Source: Janthinobacterium lividum (GTDB lineage: Bacteria > Pseudomonadota > Gammaproteobacteria > Burkholderiales > Burkholderiaceae_D). Taken from it: 64,000 bases of DNA. A program made the translations under genes and the position numbers. The stretch is from the NCBI RefSeq assembly GCF_034424625.1, contig NZ_CP139976.1:2294001-2358000 (forward strand), given 5' to 3'. Within the stretch, counting starts at the first letter, position 1. Each line of letters begins with the position of its first letter. Shown here one piece after another: positions 47,014 to 56,803 of this stretch. Below the pieces are notes generated by a model that searched no databases, was not told where the DNA came from, and worked only from the letters and a program-made list of their open reading frames with translations.

Positions 47014-48690
47014 ATGACGAAACATTTCTCCCTTTCCCGGCAACTGGCGCAGGCGCTGCTGCTGGTCGCTGGCGTGGCGGCGTGCCAGGCGCATGCGGCC
47101 AAGGCGGTTCCCAATACCGCGGCGCAGCCGAAGCTGGTGGTGGTGCTGGTGGTGGACGGTTTGCCGCAAGAGCAGGTGACGCGCTACCGCGACCAGTTCG
47201 GCCAGGGCGGTTTCCGCCGTCTGCTGGAGCAGGGCGCGTGGTTCAGCGATGCCCACCAGGCGCATGGCATCACGGTCACCGCCATCGGCCACTCGGCCGT
47301 GCTGTCGGGCGCCTATCCGGACCAGCACGGCGTGATCGGCAATAACTGGATCGATCCCGTCACGAAAAAATCCGTGTATTGCACCGAAGATGGCAATTTC
47401 CATTACATCGGCGAAGACACGCAGCCCGACGACGGCACGGCGCCGACGAAACTGCGCGTGAGCACCCTGGGCGACGAGCTGCGCTATTCCACGGGCGACC
47501 AGGCCAAGGTCGTCACCGTGTCGGGCAAGGACCGGGGCGCCATCCTGCTGGCCGGGAAAACGGGCACGGCCTATATGTACATGGAAAAGACGGGCAATTT
47601 CGCCAGCAGCACCTATTACATGCAGCAGCATCCGCAATGGGTGCAGCGCTACCAGGCTGCCAAACCGCAGGACCGCTACTATGGCAAGAGCTGGACGCCG
47701 CTGCTGGCCGATGCGGCCTATGCGCGGGACGCCCGTGATGATCTTGTGGCGGCCAAGCCGGGCACGCGCAACACCTTCCCGTTCGCCTATTACAGCGACA
47801 GCGGCAAGCTCGATGCCGAGTACTACAGCCGCTTGAAGTCCGGCCCCTTCCTCGATGAACTGACCCTGGAATTCGCGCGTGCCGCCATCGATGGCGAGAA
47901 CCTGGGCCGCAACCCGGCCGGCGTGCCCGATATCCTCGGCGTGAGCCTGTCCGCGCACGATTATGTGAATCACGCCTATGGCCCGGAAAGCAAGATGTCG
48001 CACGACCACCTGCAGCGCCTGGACCGCATGCTGGCCGGCTTCTTTGCCGACCTCGATAAAAAAGTCGGCATGGATAATGTGCTGGTGGTGCTGACGGCCG
48101 ACCATGGCTTTGCCAACGTGCCGGAATTTGCCGAAACGCGCGGCTTCTCGGCCAAGCGCATCGATGGCGCCAAGCTGGTCGATGGCTTGAACCGGCACCT
48201 GGCGACAAACCTGGGCATCGATAAGCTGGTGACGGCGTCGTCGCTGCCGAATATCTACCTCGATTACGCGCTGGCGGAAAAGAGCAGCGTCAATCGCGCC
48301 GCCCTGGAAGACGCGGCGGCCCGCTTCCTGCTGCAGCAGGACGGCCTGGCGCAAGTCTACACGCGCACGCAGATGGAAACGGGAGCCGTCGCCACGCGCA
48401 TGGACACCCTGATGCGCCGCGCCTGGAACCGCCAGCTGTCGGGCGACCTGATGGTCGTCACAAAGCCGGCCTGGTACTTCGGCAAGGGCAGCGGCGGCAC
48501 CTCGCACGGCACGCCGTACACCTATGACACCAACGTGCCGCTGATGGTCTTCGGCCCGCGCTGGATCAAACCGGGCGCGTATGGCCAGTACGCGGAAGTG
48601 GTCGACATCGCGCCGACCCTGGCCCATCTGCTGCGCATACGCCAGCCATCGGCGTCGGAAGGGCGGGTGTTGACGGAAGCGGTGCGGTAG
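47014..48690 (+). CDS. Secreted alkaline-phosphatase-superfamily hydrolase
   Basis: 558 residues with a signal peptide (MTKHFSLSRQLAQALLLVAGVAAC; a possible lipobox-like VAAC is followed by QAHA). The metal ligand VVDG and the nucleophile region GITVTAIGHSAVLSG fit the PafA / nucleotide-pyrophosphatase branch; late ligands DHGF and HGTPY are present. It should cleave phosphomono- or diesters in the periplasm. The stop codon TAG lies inside a REP-like repeat. Confidence 0.88.
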   Translation: MTKHFSLSRQLAQALLLVAGVAACQAHAAKAVPNTAAQPKLVVVLVVDGLPQEQVTRYRDQFGQGGFRRLLEQGAWFSDAHQAHGITVTAIGHSAVLSGAYPDQHGVIGNNWIDPVTKKSVYCTEDGNFHYIGEDTQPDDGTAPTKLRVSTLGDELRYSTGDQAKVVTVSGKDRGAILLAGKTGTAYMYMEKTGNFASSTYYMQQHPQWVQRYQAAKPQDRYYGKSWTPLLADAAYARDARDDLVAAKPGTRNTFPFAYYSDSGKLDAEYYSRLKSGPFLDELTLEFARAAIDGENLGRNPAGVPDILGVSLSAHDYVNHAYGPESKMSHDHLQRLDRMLAGFFADLDKKVGMDNVLVVLTADHGFANVPEFAETRGFSAKRIDGAKLVDGLNRHLATNLGIDKLVTASSLPNIYLDYALAEKSSVNRAALEDAAARFLLQQDGLAQVYTRTQMETGAVATRMDTLMRRAWNRQLSGDLMVVTKPAWYFGKGSGGTSHGTPYTYDTNVPLMVFGPRWIKPGAYGQYAEVVDIAPTLAHLLRIRQPSASEGRVLTEAVR

Positions 48691-48722
48691 GTCGGATTAG
48701 CGGCGAAGCCGCGTAATCCGAC
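48687..48722. repeat. REP-like palindromic repeat, left copy
   Basis: GTAGGTCGGATTAG ... TAATCCGAC hairpin with a GCGGC/GCCGC inner stem. It supplies the TAG stop of the phosphatase gene. An inverted copy with the same outer arms lies at 51639-51676, enclosing the phospholipase-D-family gene and lysA. Similar GTCGGATTA...TAATCCGAC repeats are widespread in proteobacterial genomes. Confidence 0.7.
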
Positions 48723-48742
48723 AACATCGTTGGTCAAGCCGC

Positions 48743-50308
48743 TTACAGCAGCCAGTCGATCGGCAGCACCGACAGAATCGCCACCCCCATGCGCTTCCAC
48801 ACGCTGGTGCCCGGTTCCGTGTCGTAGCGCGTGGTGGCACCGCTGGCGTCGCGCGCGAGCCAGTACAGCGCGCCGTCGTCGCCAAGCAGCACCTGGTAGG
48901 CGCGCTGCGGGATCGTGGTGCGCATGGCTTGTCCCAGCTGGCTGGCCAGCGCGGGGCTGTCGATGACGAGGCCCATTTCCGTGTTCAATTCGATCGAGCG
49001 CGGATCGAAGTTGAACGAGCCGACAAAGATGCGCCTATCATCGACGGCAAAGGTCTTTGCATGCAGGCTCGATGCGGAGCTGCCGAAGCGGCCCGGCTGT
49101 TCGCGCGCATCGCCCCGTTCCCACGAACGGCGCGACTCGTACAGCAGCACGCCCGCTTCCAGCAGCGGCTTTCTCCACTTCGCATAGCCGGCATGCACGG
49201 CCGCCACGTCGGTTGCTTCCAGCGCATTCGTCAGGATGCGCACGCCCACGCCTTTTCTTGCCAGGTCGGCAAAGGCTTGCGTGCCCGATTTGCCGGGCAC
49301 GAAATACGGCGACACCAGGTCCACTTCCTTTTCCGGCACACCCAGCAGGTTTTGCAGGTTTTCCGCCACGCCCGTGCCTGGCCGGGCCTTGTCCAGCACC
49401 TTGGCCGGGTCGTCGCTGACCATGCGCGTCTTGGCCCATTCGAAGGGCAGGGTGCGTTCCATCATCTGCTTGACGAAGGGCGAGGTGCGCAGCGCCTGCA
49501 CGTATTCCTCGGCCGCCTTGGTATCGTCGATGCGGTCCGCTTCGGCGGCGATGGTGGCCGCGTCGCCCTCGACAGGGCTGGTCAGCAGCAGTCTGGCCGG
49601 GTAGGCAGAGGCGCTGTTCCAGTAGCGGTCGAAATCCTGCGACACGTCGTCGACGACGGGGCCGATGGCCAGCACGTCAAGGTCGGCAAACAGCACGTCG
49701 CCGGCCGCGCCAAAATATTCATCGCCCACATTGCGTCCGCCGACGATGGTGGCCTGGTTATCGGCCGTGAACGATTTGTTGTGCATGCGCCGGTTGAGGC
49801 GGGAAAAATCCACGGCAAAGGCCAGTGCGCGCGGCGCGCGGGGAATGAATGGGTTGAACAGGCGGATCTCCAGATTCTGCTGCTTGCCCAGCATGCTCAA
49901 GGTCTGGTCCAGGCCCGCCGTGTTGTTATCGTCGAGCAGCAGGCGCACGCGCACGCCCCGCTCCGCTGCCTGGCGCAGGGCGTCGAACAGCAGTGTGCCC
50001 GTGATGTCCTTGTGCCAGATGTAGTACTGCACGTCCAGGCTGCGCTGGGCGGCGGCGGCCAGCAGGGCGCGCGCGGCAAAGGCGTCGCGCCCATCGACCA
50101 GCGGATAAATGCCGGACACGCCCGGATGCTGCGCCGCCATGGGCGCAATGGCCGTGGCCAGCTGGGTATGTGCCGTATCGGTGATGACGCTGGAGGGAGT
50201 GCGGCTCTCCAGCGAAGGCAGTGAAGCGCAGCCGGCGAGGACGGCGGACAGCAGCAGGGGCAGCAGCAGCCGGGTGGCGCTGCGGAAGGGAAGTGCTTGG
50301 GCGGGCAT
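48743..50308 (-). CDS. Phospholipase-D-family lipoprotein (ClsC/cardiolipin-synthase-like)
   Basis: 521 residues. The signal peptide ends in a lipobox (LAGC, Cys at residue 27). Two HKD motifs are present: HNKSFTADNQATIVGGRN and HAKTFAVDDRRIFVGSFNFD. Such proteins transfer phosphatidyl groups or cleave phospholipid and nucleic-acid phosphodiesters; the best fit is a ClsC-like or phospholipase-D-family lipoprotein of the cell envelope. A substrate is not assigned. Confidence 0.85.
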   Translation of the reverse strand: MPAQALPFRSATRLLLPLLLSAVLAGCASLPSLESRTPSSVITDTAHTQLATAIAPMAAQHPGVSGIYPLVDGRDAFAARALLAAAAQRSLDVQYYIWHKDITGTLLFDALRQAAERGVRVRLLLDDNNTAGLDQTLSMLGKQQNLEIRLFNPFIPRAPRALAFAVDFSRLNRRMHNKSFTADNQATIVGGRNVGDEYFGAAGDVLFADLDVLAIGPVVDDVSQDFDRYWNSASAYPARLLLTSPVEGDAATIAAEADRIDDTKAAEEYVQALRTSPFVKQMMERTLPFEWAKTRMVSDDPAKVLDKARPGTGVAENLQNLLGVPEKEVDLVSPYFVPGKSGTQAFADLARKGVGVRILTNALEATDVAAVHAGYAKWRKPLLEAGVLLYESRRSWERGDAREQPGRFGSSASSLHAKTFAVDDRRIFVGSFNFDPRSIELNTEMGLVIDSPALASQLGQAMRTTIPQRAYQVLLGDDGALYWLARDASGATTRYDTEPGTSVWKRMGVAILSVLPIDWLL

Positions 50309-50370
50309 GGCGGGCTTTCATCGAGTTGCCCCGATGTTAGCAGATGCGCATGCCCGCACGCGGCGCGGTT

Positions 50371-51609
50371 TTAGAGTTGTTCCAGCGCGATCAGCTCGGC
50401 CACCGTCTGGCGGCGGCGGATCAGGCGGGATTGTTCTCCGTCGACCAGGTATTCCGCCGCATGGGGGCGGCTGTTGTAGTTCGACGACATCGACGCGCCA
50501 TACGCGCCCGCGCCTTCGAACACCACATAGTCGCCTACCTGTGCTGCCGGCAACTGCCGGGTTTCCACCACGCCGCCATCGCGCTGGGTAAACACGTCGC
50601 CCGATTCGCACAGGGGGCCGCCGACGACGGTGGCGCGCTGCGTGTCCAGCGCGCGGCCGTCATGCGCGATCACCGACATTTCATGGTAGCTGCCGTACAT
50701 GGCAGGGCGCATCAGTTCATTGAAACCCGTATCGAGCAAGGTGAAATGGTTGCCGCCCATTTGCTTGGTGGCGCGTACTTCGGCCACCAGCAAGCCCGCG
50801 TCAGCCACGAGGAAGCGGCCCGGTTCGATTTCCAGGTGCACGCGATGGCCCAGGTGCGCCTCGATCTGCTTGCGCGCCGCATCCCACAGCTGGAAGTAGT
50901 GGTCCGTGTCGACGGGCTGCTCGCCTTCGCGGTAAGGCACGGACAGGCCGCCGCCCGTGGAAATGGCTTCGATATCGTGGCCCATGTTTTTGACCAGATC
51001 GACCATGGTGCCGCAGACGGTTTCCAGGTGGCTGTAGTCGACGCCCGAGCCGATGTGCATGTGCAGGCCCACCAGGTGCAGGCCATGTGCGCGGATGACG
51101 GCCAGCGCCTCCGGCAGCTCTTCATGCCAGATGCCGTGCTTGCTGTTTTCGCCGCCCGTATTGGTCTTGTTGCTGTGGCCATGACCATAGCCTGGATTGA
51201 TGCGCAGCCAGACGCGGTGGCCGGGCGACACGGGACCCAGCTGGCGCAGCATGTCGACGGAGCCGCAATTGACTTCGATCTTCGCCGCCGCCACGCGCGC
51301 CAGGGTGGCGCGGTCGAACAGGTCGCAGGTGAAGACCACGCCGGCGGCGCCGTTCGTTTGCGCCGGCATAAAGCCTGCCTGCAGCGCGCGCTCGATCTCG
51401 CCCAGCGACACGGCGTCCACGTGCACGCCCGCTTCGCGCATCAAGGTCAGCAGATGGATGTTCGAGTTAGCCTTTTGCGCGAAGCGCACGGTGTCGAACT
51501 GCGCCAGCTGCGCCACGCGCGCGCGGATGGTGGCCGCGTCATACACCCACAGGGGGGTGCCGTGTTCCTGGGCGAGTTGGGCGAGGGTGGCGTCTGGCAC
51601 TGGTTTCAT
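50371..51609 (-). CDS. lysA: Diaminopimelate decarboxylase
   Basis: 412 residues. This PLP enzyme decarboxylates meso-DAP to L-lysine. The PLP lysine (FAQKANSNIHLL), the glycine loop (AISTGGGLSVPY) and the CESGDVF substrate region are intact. It is divergent from the LysR-type gene. Confidence 0.97.
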   Translation of the reverse strand: MKPVPDATLAQLAQEHGTPLWVYDAATIRARVAQLAQFDTVRFAQKANSNIHLLTLMREAGVHVDAVSLGEIERALQAGFMPAQTNGAAGVVFTCDLFDRATLARVAAAKIEVNCGSVDMLRQLGPVSPGHRVWLRINPGYGHGHSNKTNTGGENSKHGIWHEELPEALAVIRAHGLHLVGLHMHIGSGVDYSHLETVCGTMVDLVKNMGHDIEAISTGGGLSVPYREGEQPVDTDHYFQLWDAARKQIEAHLGHRVHLEIEPGRFLVADAGLLVAEVRATKQMGGNHFTLLDTGFNELMRPAMYGSYHEMSVIAHDGRALDTQRATVVGGPLCESGDVFTQRDGGVVETRQLPAAQVGDYVVFEGAGAYGASMSSNYNSRPHAAEYLVDGEQSRLIRRRQTVAELIALEQL

Positions 51610-51638
51610 GGGGTGGTCTTTGTCATATGATGGGTGGC

Positions 51639-51676
51639 GTCGGATTACGCGGGCTTTGCCCGCTAATCCGACCTAC
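51639..51676. repeat. REP-like palindromic repeat, right copy
   Basis: GTCGGATTAC ... TAATCCGACCTAC with a GCGGGC/GCCCGC inner stem. It is an inverted copy of the element at 48687-48722. It sits in the lysA-lysR divergent region. Confidence 0.7.
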
Positions 51677-51749
51677 GATGCTGGCCATGATGCGGGTTTT
51701 CTTTGTAAACATAAAATATCTATTTGGGCCTACCTTATTCATTTATGAT

Positions 51750-52667
51750 ATGGCCATGACTATCTCCCTGCGCCATATCGAAGTCTTCCGCGCCATCATG
51801 ACGACGGGCAGCGTGACGGCCGCCGCCGCCATGCTGCATACGTCGCAGCCCACCGTCAGCCGCGAACTGGCGCGCCTCGAGCATTTGACGGGCTTGATCC
51901 TGTTCGAGCGCGAGCGGGGGCGGCTGCGTCCCACGGCCCAGGCGCTGCAGCTGTTCGAGGAAGTGCAGCGCGCATATTTCGGCCTCGAGCGCATCGTCAG
52001 CACGGCGGCGGCCTTGCGCCAGTTCGACCAGGGACAGTTGTCGATCGCCTGCCTGCCCGTGTTTTCCCAGTCGCTGCTGCCGCAGGCGTGCAAGCGCTTC
52101 GTCGCCGATTTTCCCAAGGTGAGCATCAGCATCACGCCGCAGGAGTCGCCGCTGCTGGAAGAGTGGCTGTCGGCGCAGCGGCACGATATCGGCCTGACGG
52201 AAGTGGGCAATGCGCCGCCGGGCACCGCGCTCGACACCCTGATGTCCGTCGATGAAGTGTGCGTACTGCCCGACGGCCATGCGCTCGCCAGCAAGGCCGT
52301 GCTGCAGCCTGCGGACTTCGCGGGCCAGTCTTTCATCAGCCTGGCCGCCGTCGACCCCTACCGCCAGCAGATCGACGCCATCTTCGCGCAGGCGGGTGTG
52401 GAGCGGCGCATGGCGCTCGACACGCACAGCGCCGCCTCCGTGTGCGCGATGGTGCGCGAAGGCGTGGGCCTGGCCATCGTCAATCCGCTCACGGCCCTCG
52501 ACTATGCGGGGCAGGGCTTGCAGATCCGCCGTTTCGCCGTGTCCCTGCCGTTCACGGTGAATCTCGTGAAACCTTTGCACCGGCCCCTGTCGCAACTTGT
52601 CGCCCTGTTCGAGCAGGCGCTGCATGCGCAGGCGGACGAAGTGAAAAGGCGCTTGCTGCAACTGTGA
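51750..52667 (+). CDS. lysR: LysR-family transcriptional regulator, probable LysR of lysA
   Basis: 305 residues from the ATG at 51750 ([16 protein letters not shown]); 51756 is also possible. An N-terminal winged HTH ([26 protein letters not shown]) is followed by the LysR substrate-binding domain. Divergence from lysA reproduces the E. coli lysR-lysA layout, where LysR activates lysA. The gene symbol is inferred from that context. Confidence 0.85.
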   Translation: MAMTISLRHIEVFRAIMTTGSVTAAAAMLHTSQPTVSRELARLEHLTGLILFERERGRLRPTAQALQLFEEVQRAYFGLERIVSTAAALRQFDQGQLSIACLPVFSQSLLPQACKRFVADFPKVSISITPQESPLLEEWLSAQRHDIGLTEVGNAPPGTALDTLMSVDEVCVLPDGHALASKAVLQPADFAGQSFISLAAVDPYRQQIDAIFAQAGVERRMALDTHSAASVCAMVREGVGLAIVNPLTALDYAGQGLQIRRFAVSLPFTVNLVKPLHRPLSQLVALFEQALHAQADEVKRRLLQL

Positions 52668-52737
52668 CGGTGCTTGTGGAGCGGCGGCGGTCAACAGAGT
52701 AAAATGGCGTTTTACTTATTCAAGCCTGATTACTTCG

Positions 52738-54144
52738 ATGACCACAACCGCTACTCCCGTCCGTACCCGTTTCGCTCCCAGCCCGACCGGCTATCTGCAC
52801 CTGGGCGGCGCCCGCACCGCTTTATACAGCTGGGCGTATGCCCGCCACTTCGGCGGCACTTTCGTGCTGCGCATCGAAGACACGGACGTGGAGCGTTCCA
52901 CGCCGGAAGCCGTGCAAGCCATCATCGAAGGCATGAAGTGGCTGGGCCTGGACCACGACGAAGGCCCGTTCTACCAGATGCAGCGCATGGACCGCTACCG
53001 CGAAGTAGTGGCACAGATGCTGGCCGAAGGTACTGCATATCACTGCTATTCGTCGCCGGAAGAAGTTGAAGCGATGCGCGAGCGCATGCGCGCCGCCGGC
53101 GAAAAGCCGCGCTACGACGGCACCTGGCGCCCGGAGCCGGGCAAGACCCTGCCGGTCGTGCCTGCCGACCGCAAGCCCGTCGTGCGCTTCAAGAATCCGC
53201 TCGATGGCGACGTGACGTGGGATGACGTGGTCAAGGGCACGATCACGATTTCGAACCGCGAACTGGACGATCTGGTGATCGCCCGCCCGGACGGCACGCC
53301 GACGTACAACTTCTGCGTGGCCGTCGACGACTGGGACATGCAGATCACGCACGTGATCCGCGGCGACGACCATGTCAACAACACCCCGCGCCAGATCAAC
53401 ATCCTGCGCGCCATCGGCGCACCGCTGCCCCTGTACGGCCACCTGCCGATGATCCTCGGTGCGGACGGCGAAAAGCTGTCGAAGCGCCATGGCGCCGTCA
53501 GCGTGATGGATTACCCGGCGCAAGGCTTCCTGCCGGAAGCGATGCTGAACTACCTGGCGCGCCTGGGCTGGAGCCATGGCGACGATGAAGTGTTCTCGAC
53601 CGAGCAGTTCTGCGAGTGGTTCAACCTGAACCACCTGTCGAAATCGGCGGCCCAGTTCAACAATGAAAAACTGGCCTGGCTGAACAACCACTATATCAAG
53701 CAGGCCGACAATACCCGCCTGGCCGACCTGGCGCGCCCGCAAATGGCCGCCGCCGGCGCCGTCTTCGAAGGCGCGCCGGACCTGGCGCAAGTGCTGGGCA
53801 TGATGAAAGAGCGCGCCAACACGGTCAATGAACTGGCTGCCGCCTCGATGCTGTTCTTCCGCGAGCCGCAGCCGGAAGCGGAACTGGTCGCGCAGCACAT
53901 CACGGATGCCATCAAGCCCGTGCTGGCGCAGTTTGCCGAACGCATCGCCACGGTGGAGTGGAGCAAGGAAGCCGTCGCCGCCATGATCAAGGAAGTGCTG
54001 GCCGCGAACACCATCAAGATGCCGCTGCTGGCCATGCCTTTGCGCCTGATCCTGACGGGCCAGTTGCAGACCCCGGCCATCGACCAGGTAGTGGTGATGT
54101 TCGGCCGCGACACCGTGCTGGCGCGCCTGGCAAAGTGGTTGTAA
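52738..54144 (+). CDS. gltX: Glutamyl-tRNA synthetase
   Basis: 468 residues. Class I signatures are [17 protein letters not shown] (HIGH-like) and [12 protein letters not shown] (KMSKS-like). It charges tRNA-Glu; five tRNA-Glu(TTC) copies follow within 3 kb, as part of the array after it. Confidence 0.98.
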   Translation: MTTTATPVRTRFAPSPTGYLHLGGARTALYSWAYARHFGGTFVLRIEDTDVERSTPEAVQAIIEGMKWLGLDHDEGPFYQMQRMDRYREVVAQMLAEGTAYHCYSSPEEVEAMRERMRAAGEKPRYDGTWRPEPGKTLPVVPADRKPVVRFKNPLDGDVTWDDVVKGTITISNRELDDLVIARPDGTPTYNFCVAVDDWDMQITHVIRGDDHVNNTPRQINILRAIGAPLPLYGHLPMILGADGEKLSKRHGAVSVMDYPAQGFLPEAMLNYLARLGWSHGDDEVFSTEQFCEWFNLNHLSKSAAQFNNEKLAWLNNHYIKQADNTRLADLARPQMAAAGAVFEGAPDLAQVLGMMKERANTVNELAAASMLFFREPQPEAELVAQHITDAIKPVLAQFAERIATVEWSKEAVAAMIKEVLAANTIKMPLLAMPLRLILTGQLQTPAIDQVVVMFGRDTVLARLAKWL

Positions 54145-54222
54145 GCATCGCGATTAAATCGCCGTAAAAGAGAGTGCGGAAACCGCCCCTATGAAAAGTT
54201 GCTCATAGACGAAAAAGGGTAT

Positions 54223-54250
54223 TTGCAGAGTGAAACTTCTTTGCTATACT
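54223..54250 (+). promoter_or_regulatory. Sigma-70-like promoter of the tRNA array
   Basis: TTGCAG (54223-54228), 16 bases, TATACT (54245-54250). The predicted start is a few bases before the first tRNA-Ala (54268). Confidence 0.6.
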
Positions 54251-54267
54251 CTTGTTTCTGCACCAAC

Positions 54268-54343
<76 letters not shown>

Positions 54344-54410
54344 GCAGCAAAATCGCAGTCAGGTTTTGTTAGTCGTTGAAGTGGTGCAGTTGTTGTTTGG
54401 AAGTTCCGCG

Positions 54411-54486
54411 GTCCCCATCGTCTAGAGGCCTAGGACATCACCCTTTCACGGTGAGTACAGGGGTTCGAATCCCCTTGGGGACGCCA
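54411..54486 (+). tRNA. tRNA-Glu(TTC) copy 1
   Basis: 76 nt including CCA. GTCCCCA pairs with TGGGGAC; anticodon loop CTTTCAC gives TTC; T arm GGGGTTCGAATCCCC. Confidence 0.97.
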
Positions 54487-54584
54487 GGTAGTTGTGGTAT
54501 AGTAGTGGCAGTTGTTTGTACTGATTGTTGTAAGTTCAGACCCGTAAAAAGCGGAATCTGGATGGAAAGCAAGTAGTGAAACAA

Positions 54585-54606
54585 AGTCGCCAAGTGCGGC
54601 TTTTAT
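54585..54606 (+). terminator. Weak terminator-like hairpin after tRNA-Glu copy 1
   Basis: GTCGC / GCGGC stem followed by TTTTA, similar in form to the stronger copies at 54975 and 55142. Transcription probably reads through to the next tRNAs. Confidence 0.45.
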
Positions 54607-54620
54607 TATTTCTGCGCCCG

Positions 54621-54696
<76 letters not shown>

Positions 54697-54733
54697 ACAG
54701 CGCAGGAGTAAAGTAGCAAACTGTAGTTCCGTG

Positions 54734-54809
54734 GTCCCCATCGTCTAGAGGCCTAGGACATCACCCTTTCACGGTGAGTACAGGGGTTCGAATCCCCTTG
54801 GGGACGCCA
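54734..54809 (+). tRNA. tRNA-Glu(TTC) copy 2
   Basis: Identical over 76 nt to Glu copy 1. Confidence 0.97.
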
Positions 54810-54859
54810 GTTCAGTCTGGTGTTATGGTTGTAAAGAAGTAGCAGTGTTTCTGCGCCCG

Positions 54860-54935
<76 letters not shown>

Positions 54936-54974
54936 ACAGCGCAGAAACTGGTAGGTAAGGTAGTGAATAAATCA

Positions 54975-54998
54975 AAGTCGCCTCGAGCGGCTTTTTTT
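54975..54998 (+). terminator. Rho-independent terminator after tRNA-Ala copy 3
   Basis: GTCGC-CTCGA-GCGGC stem-loop followed by seven T. An almost identical copy lies at 55142-55165. Confidence 0.75.
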
Positions 54999-55026
54999 AT
55001 TGGCGTCAGTGATTCCTTCGCTCGGG

Positions 55027-55102
55027 GGAGGTATGGCTAAGCTGTTAGTGCGCTTGCATGGCATGCAAGAGGTCAGCGGTTAGCTCCCGCAAACCTCCAC
55101 CA
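55027..55102 (+). pseudogene. Degenerate tRNA-Ala(GGC) copy
   Basis: 76 nt, the same length as the intact copies, with ten substitutions (positions 3, 9, 13, 19, 20, 23, 56, 58, 65, 66). The anticodon stem-loop and CCA are unchanged. The D stem loses two pairs, the T-loop TTCGATC becomes TTAGCTC, and pairs 49-65 and 7-66 are broken. Position 3-70 becomes a Watson-Crick pair and 19/56 change together to T/A. It is probably a decayed duplicate, but an intact anticodon arm leaves room for a divergent functional RNA. Confidence 0.75.
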
Positions 55103-55141
55103 ACAGCGCAGAAACTGGTAGGTAAAATAGTGAATAAATCA

Positions 55142-55165
55142 AAGTCGCCTCGAGCGGCTTTTTTT
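55142..55165 (+). terminator. Rho-independent terminator after the degenerate tRNA
   Basis: Second copy of the GTCGC/GCGGC hairpin and T run, part of the duplicated 3' flank. Confidence 0.75.
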
Positions 55166-55284
55166 GTGCCTATTGGTTGCATGGATATAACTGACAGTGA
55201 TTTGCGGAGTGGTTACATTTAGCAGGCTGCTTGATTGCATCAAGCCTGCGGATAAAAAATGGACCATTACATTGAGGAGACAGG

Positions 55285-56361
55285 ATGCACCGCGTATTTG
55301 CCAGTTTTTTTCTTGCCGCCGTTATGCACGTTCCCGCGCATGCGGAGGCGCCGCCTGCGGCGAAATTCGATCCTGGTGCGCTGAAGTTGCAAAAGGGCCC
55401 GTTCAATGACGTGCTGGTGCTCGGCTCGCCCCATTTGGCGCAATTGCCAAAATCGTTTGATCCGTCTCAATTGAGCTTGCTCAACGAGCGCCTGGCGGAC
55501 TGGCGGCCGGATGCGATCGCGATCGAGGCGCTTTCCGGTTTGCAGTGTGCTTACCTGCGCGCCTATCCGCAGCGCTATGGCGATACGGTGAAGGCGTATT
55601 GCTATGACACTTCCGTCGCGCAGGCCGCCACGGGGCTCGATGTGGTCGCGGCCACGGCGCAGGCGGAGGGTTTGCTGGCCGCCTGGCCGGCGGCGCCGTC
55701 TGCCGCGCAGCGGCGTACATTGGCCTCCCTGTTCCTGGCCGGTGGCGAGCGCGCATCGGCGCTGGTGCAGTGGCTGCGTCTGCCTGTCGAGGAGCGGCGC
55801 GCCGGTGACGGCGTGAGCGAGCCCTTGGCTGCAAACCTCAATTCCCTGCTGATGCAGCGCAACGAGAGCTATCAGATCGCTGCCGTGCTGGCGGCGAAGA
55901 GCGGGCACGAGCGGGTGCATGGCATGGATGACCATACGTCCGATATGCCTGTTGACGATGAAAAGGCTTATGCCAAGGCGATCAGGGCGGCCTGGAATAA
56001 CTCCTTTTCGGCCGAGCGCAAGCGCATCCATGCCGGGTTTGAGGAGCAATTGACGACGCCTGCCGGTGTGCTGGCGATCTATCGCGCCTATAACGGACGC
56101 GCCGAGGCGGATCTGGCCTTCCGTGGCGATTTTGGCGCGGCGCTGGAAGAGCCTTCGCCGCAGCGGTATGGCCGCAACTACGTCGCCTCCTGGGAGGTGC
56201 GCAACTTGCGCATGGCGTCGAATATCCGCGAAATCATGGCGGCGCGCCCGGGCATGCGCGTGCTGGTCATCGTCGGCGCATCCCACAAGGGCTATCTGGA
56301 GGCGTATCTGAACCAGATGCATGACGTGCGCATCACCAGTACGGACGATATCTTGCGCTAA
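55285..56361 (+). CDS. DUF5694/TraB-like secreted protein inside the tRNA array
   Basis: 358 residues with a signal peptide (MHRVFASFFLAAVMHVPAHAEA). The mature part has VLVLGSPHLAQLP, the short acidic IAIEAL strand, a QRNESYQIAAVLA helix and a late VLVIVGASHKGYLEAYL, a pattern of the TraB/ChaN/Tiki-like fold and of DUF5694 as I recall it. The conserved His and Glu residues suggest a metal-dependent activity, unproven. It lies between the two tRNA blocks and has its own terminator. Confidence 0.75.
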   Translation: MHRVFASFFLAAVMHVPAHAEAPPAAKFDPGALKLQKGPFNDVLVLGSPHLAQLPKSFDPSQLSLLNERLADWRPDAIAIEALSGLQCAYLRAYPQRYGDTVKAYCYDTSVAQAATGLDVVAATAQAEGLLAAWPAAPSAAQRRTLASLFLAGGERASALVQWLRLPVEERRAGDGVSEPLAANLNSLLMQRNESYQIAAVLAAKSGHERVHGMDDHTSDMPVDDEKAYAKAIRAAWNNSFSAERKRIHAGFEEQLTTPAGVLAIYRAYNGRAEADLAFRGDFGAALEEPSPQRYGRNYVASWEVRNLRMASNIREIMAARPGMRVLVIVGASHKGYLEAYLNQMHDVRITSTDDILR

Positions 56362-56373
56362 GGAGTGCTTTTG

Positions 56374-56400
56374 CCGCGCCGGGAGGTTGGCGCGGTTTTT
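56374..56400 (+). terminator. Rho-independent terminator after the DUF5694-like gene
   Basis: CCGCGCC / GGCGCGG stem with an 8-base loop, then five T. Confidence 0.88.
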
Positions 56401-56502
56401 CCTGCATGCCTGGCGTGCTGTTGCTTTGCATATCTTCCTGCCATCATCTTGTTTCCATAGGGAAGGGGGATGCAAAAAGGTGGAAAATAAGAAGGCCAGC
56501 AG

Positions 56503-56531
56503 TTGATTTCGTGAATCGCTTCGTGTTAAAC
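56503..56531 (+). promoter_or_regulatory. Possible sigma-70 promoter of the second tRNA block
   Basis: TTGATT (56503-56508), 17 bases, TTAAAC (56526-56531), about 70 bp before tRNA-Glu copy 3. The -10 match is weak. Confidence 0.35.
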
Positions 56532-56603
56532 TTCGCGCACGCTTTTTTGAGGGGCTAAGCAAAGCCTTCAACGAAGAGTCCGCTGAGAGTAAAGCCAGCA
56601 CAG

Positions 56604-56679
56604 GTCCCCATCGTCTAGAGGCCTAGGACATCACCCTTTCACGGTGAGTACAGGGGTTCGAATCCCCTTGGGGACGCCA
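56604..56679 (+). tRNA. tRNA-Glu(TTC) copy 3
   Basis: 76 nt identical to copies 1 and 2. Confidence 0.97.
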
Positions 56680-56716
56680 GGATTTAGTTGTAAAGTAAGA
56701 GTGCAGTGCTGAATGG

Positions 56717-56739
56717 GCCTGACAAGTCAGGCTTTTTTT
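56717..56739 (+). terminator. Rho-independent terminator-like hairpin between tRNA-Glu copies 3 and 4
   Basis: GCCTGA / TCAGGC stem, loop CAAG, followed by seven T. If active, copies 4 and 5 need read-through or their own promoter. Confidence 0.7.
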
Positions 56740-56803
56740 GTTTCTGCAATATTGCTGCAGTACCGGGTCAGGATGCAAAGTAGTGCATTCAGGACAGATT
56801 TCT

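Noticed and set aside
54376..54576. Open frame across tRNA-Glu copy 1, and a similar one at 56905-57210.
   Set aside because: They run through tRNA genes and terminators; there is no coding signal.
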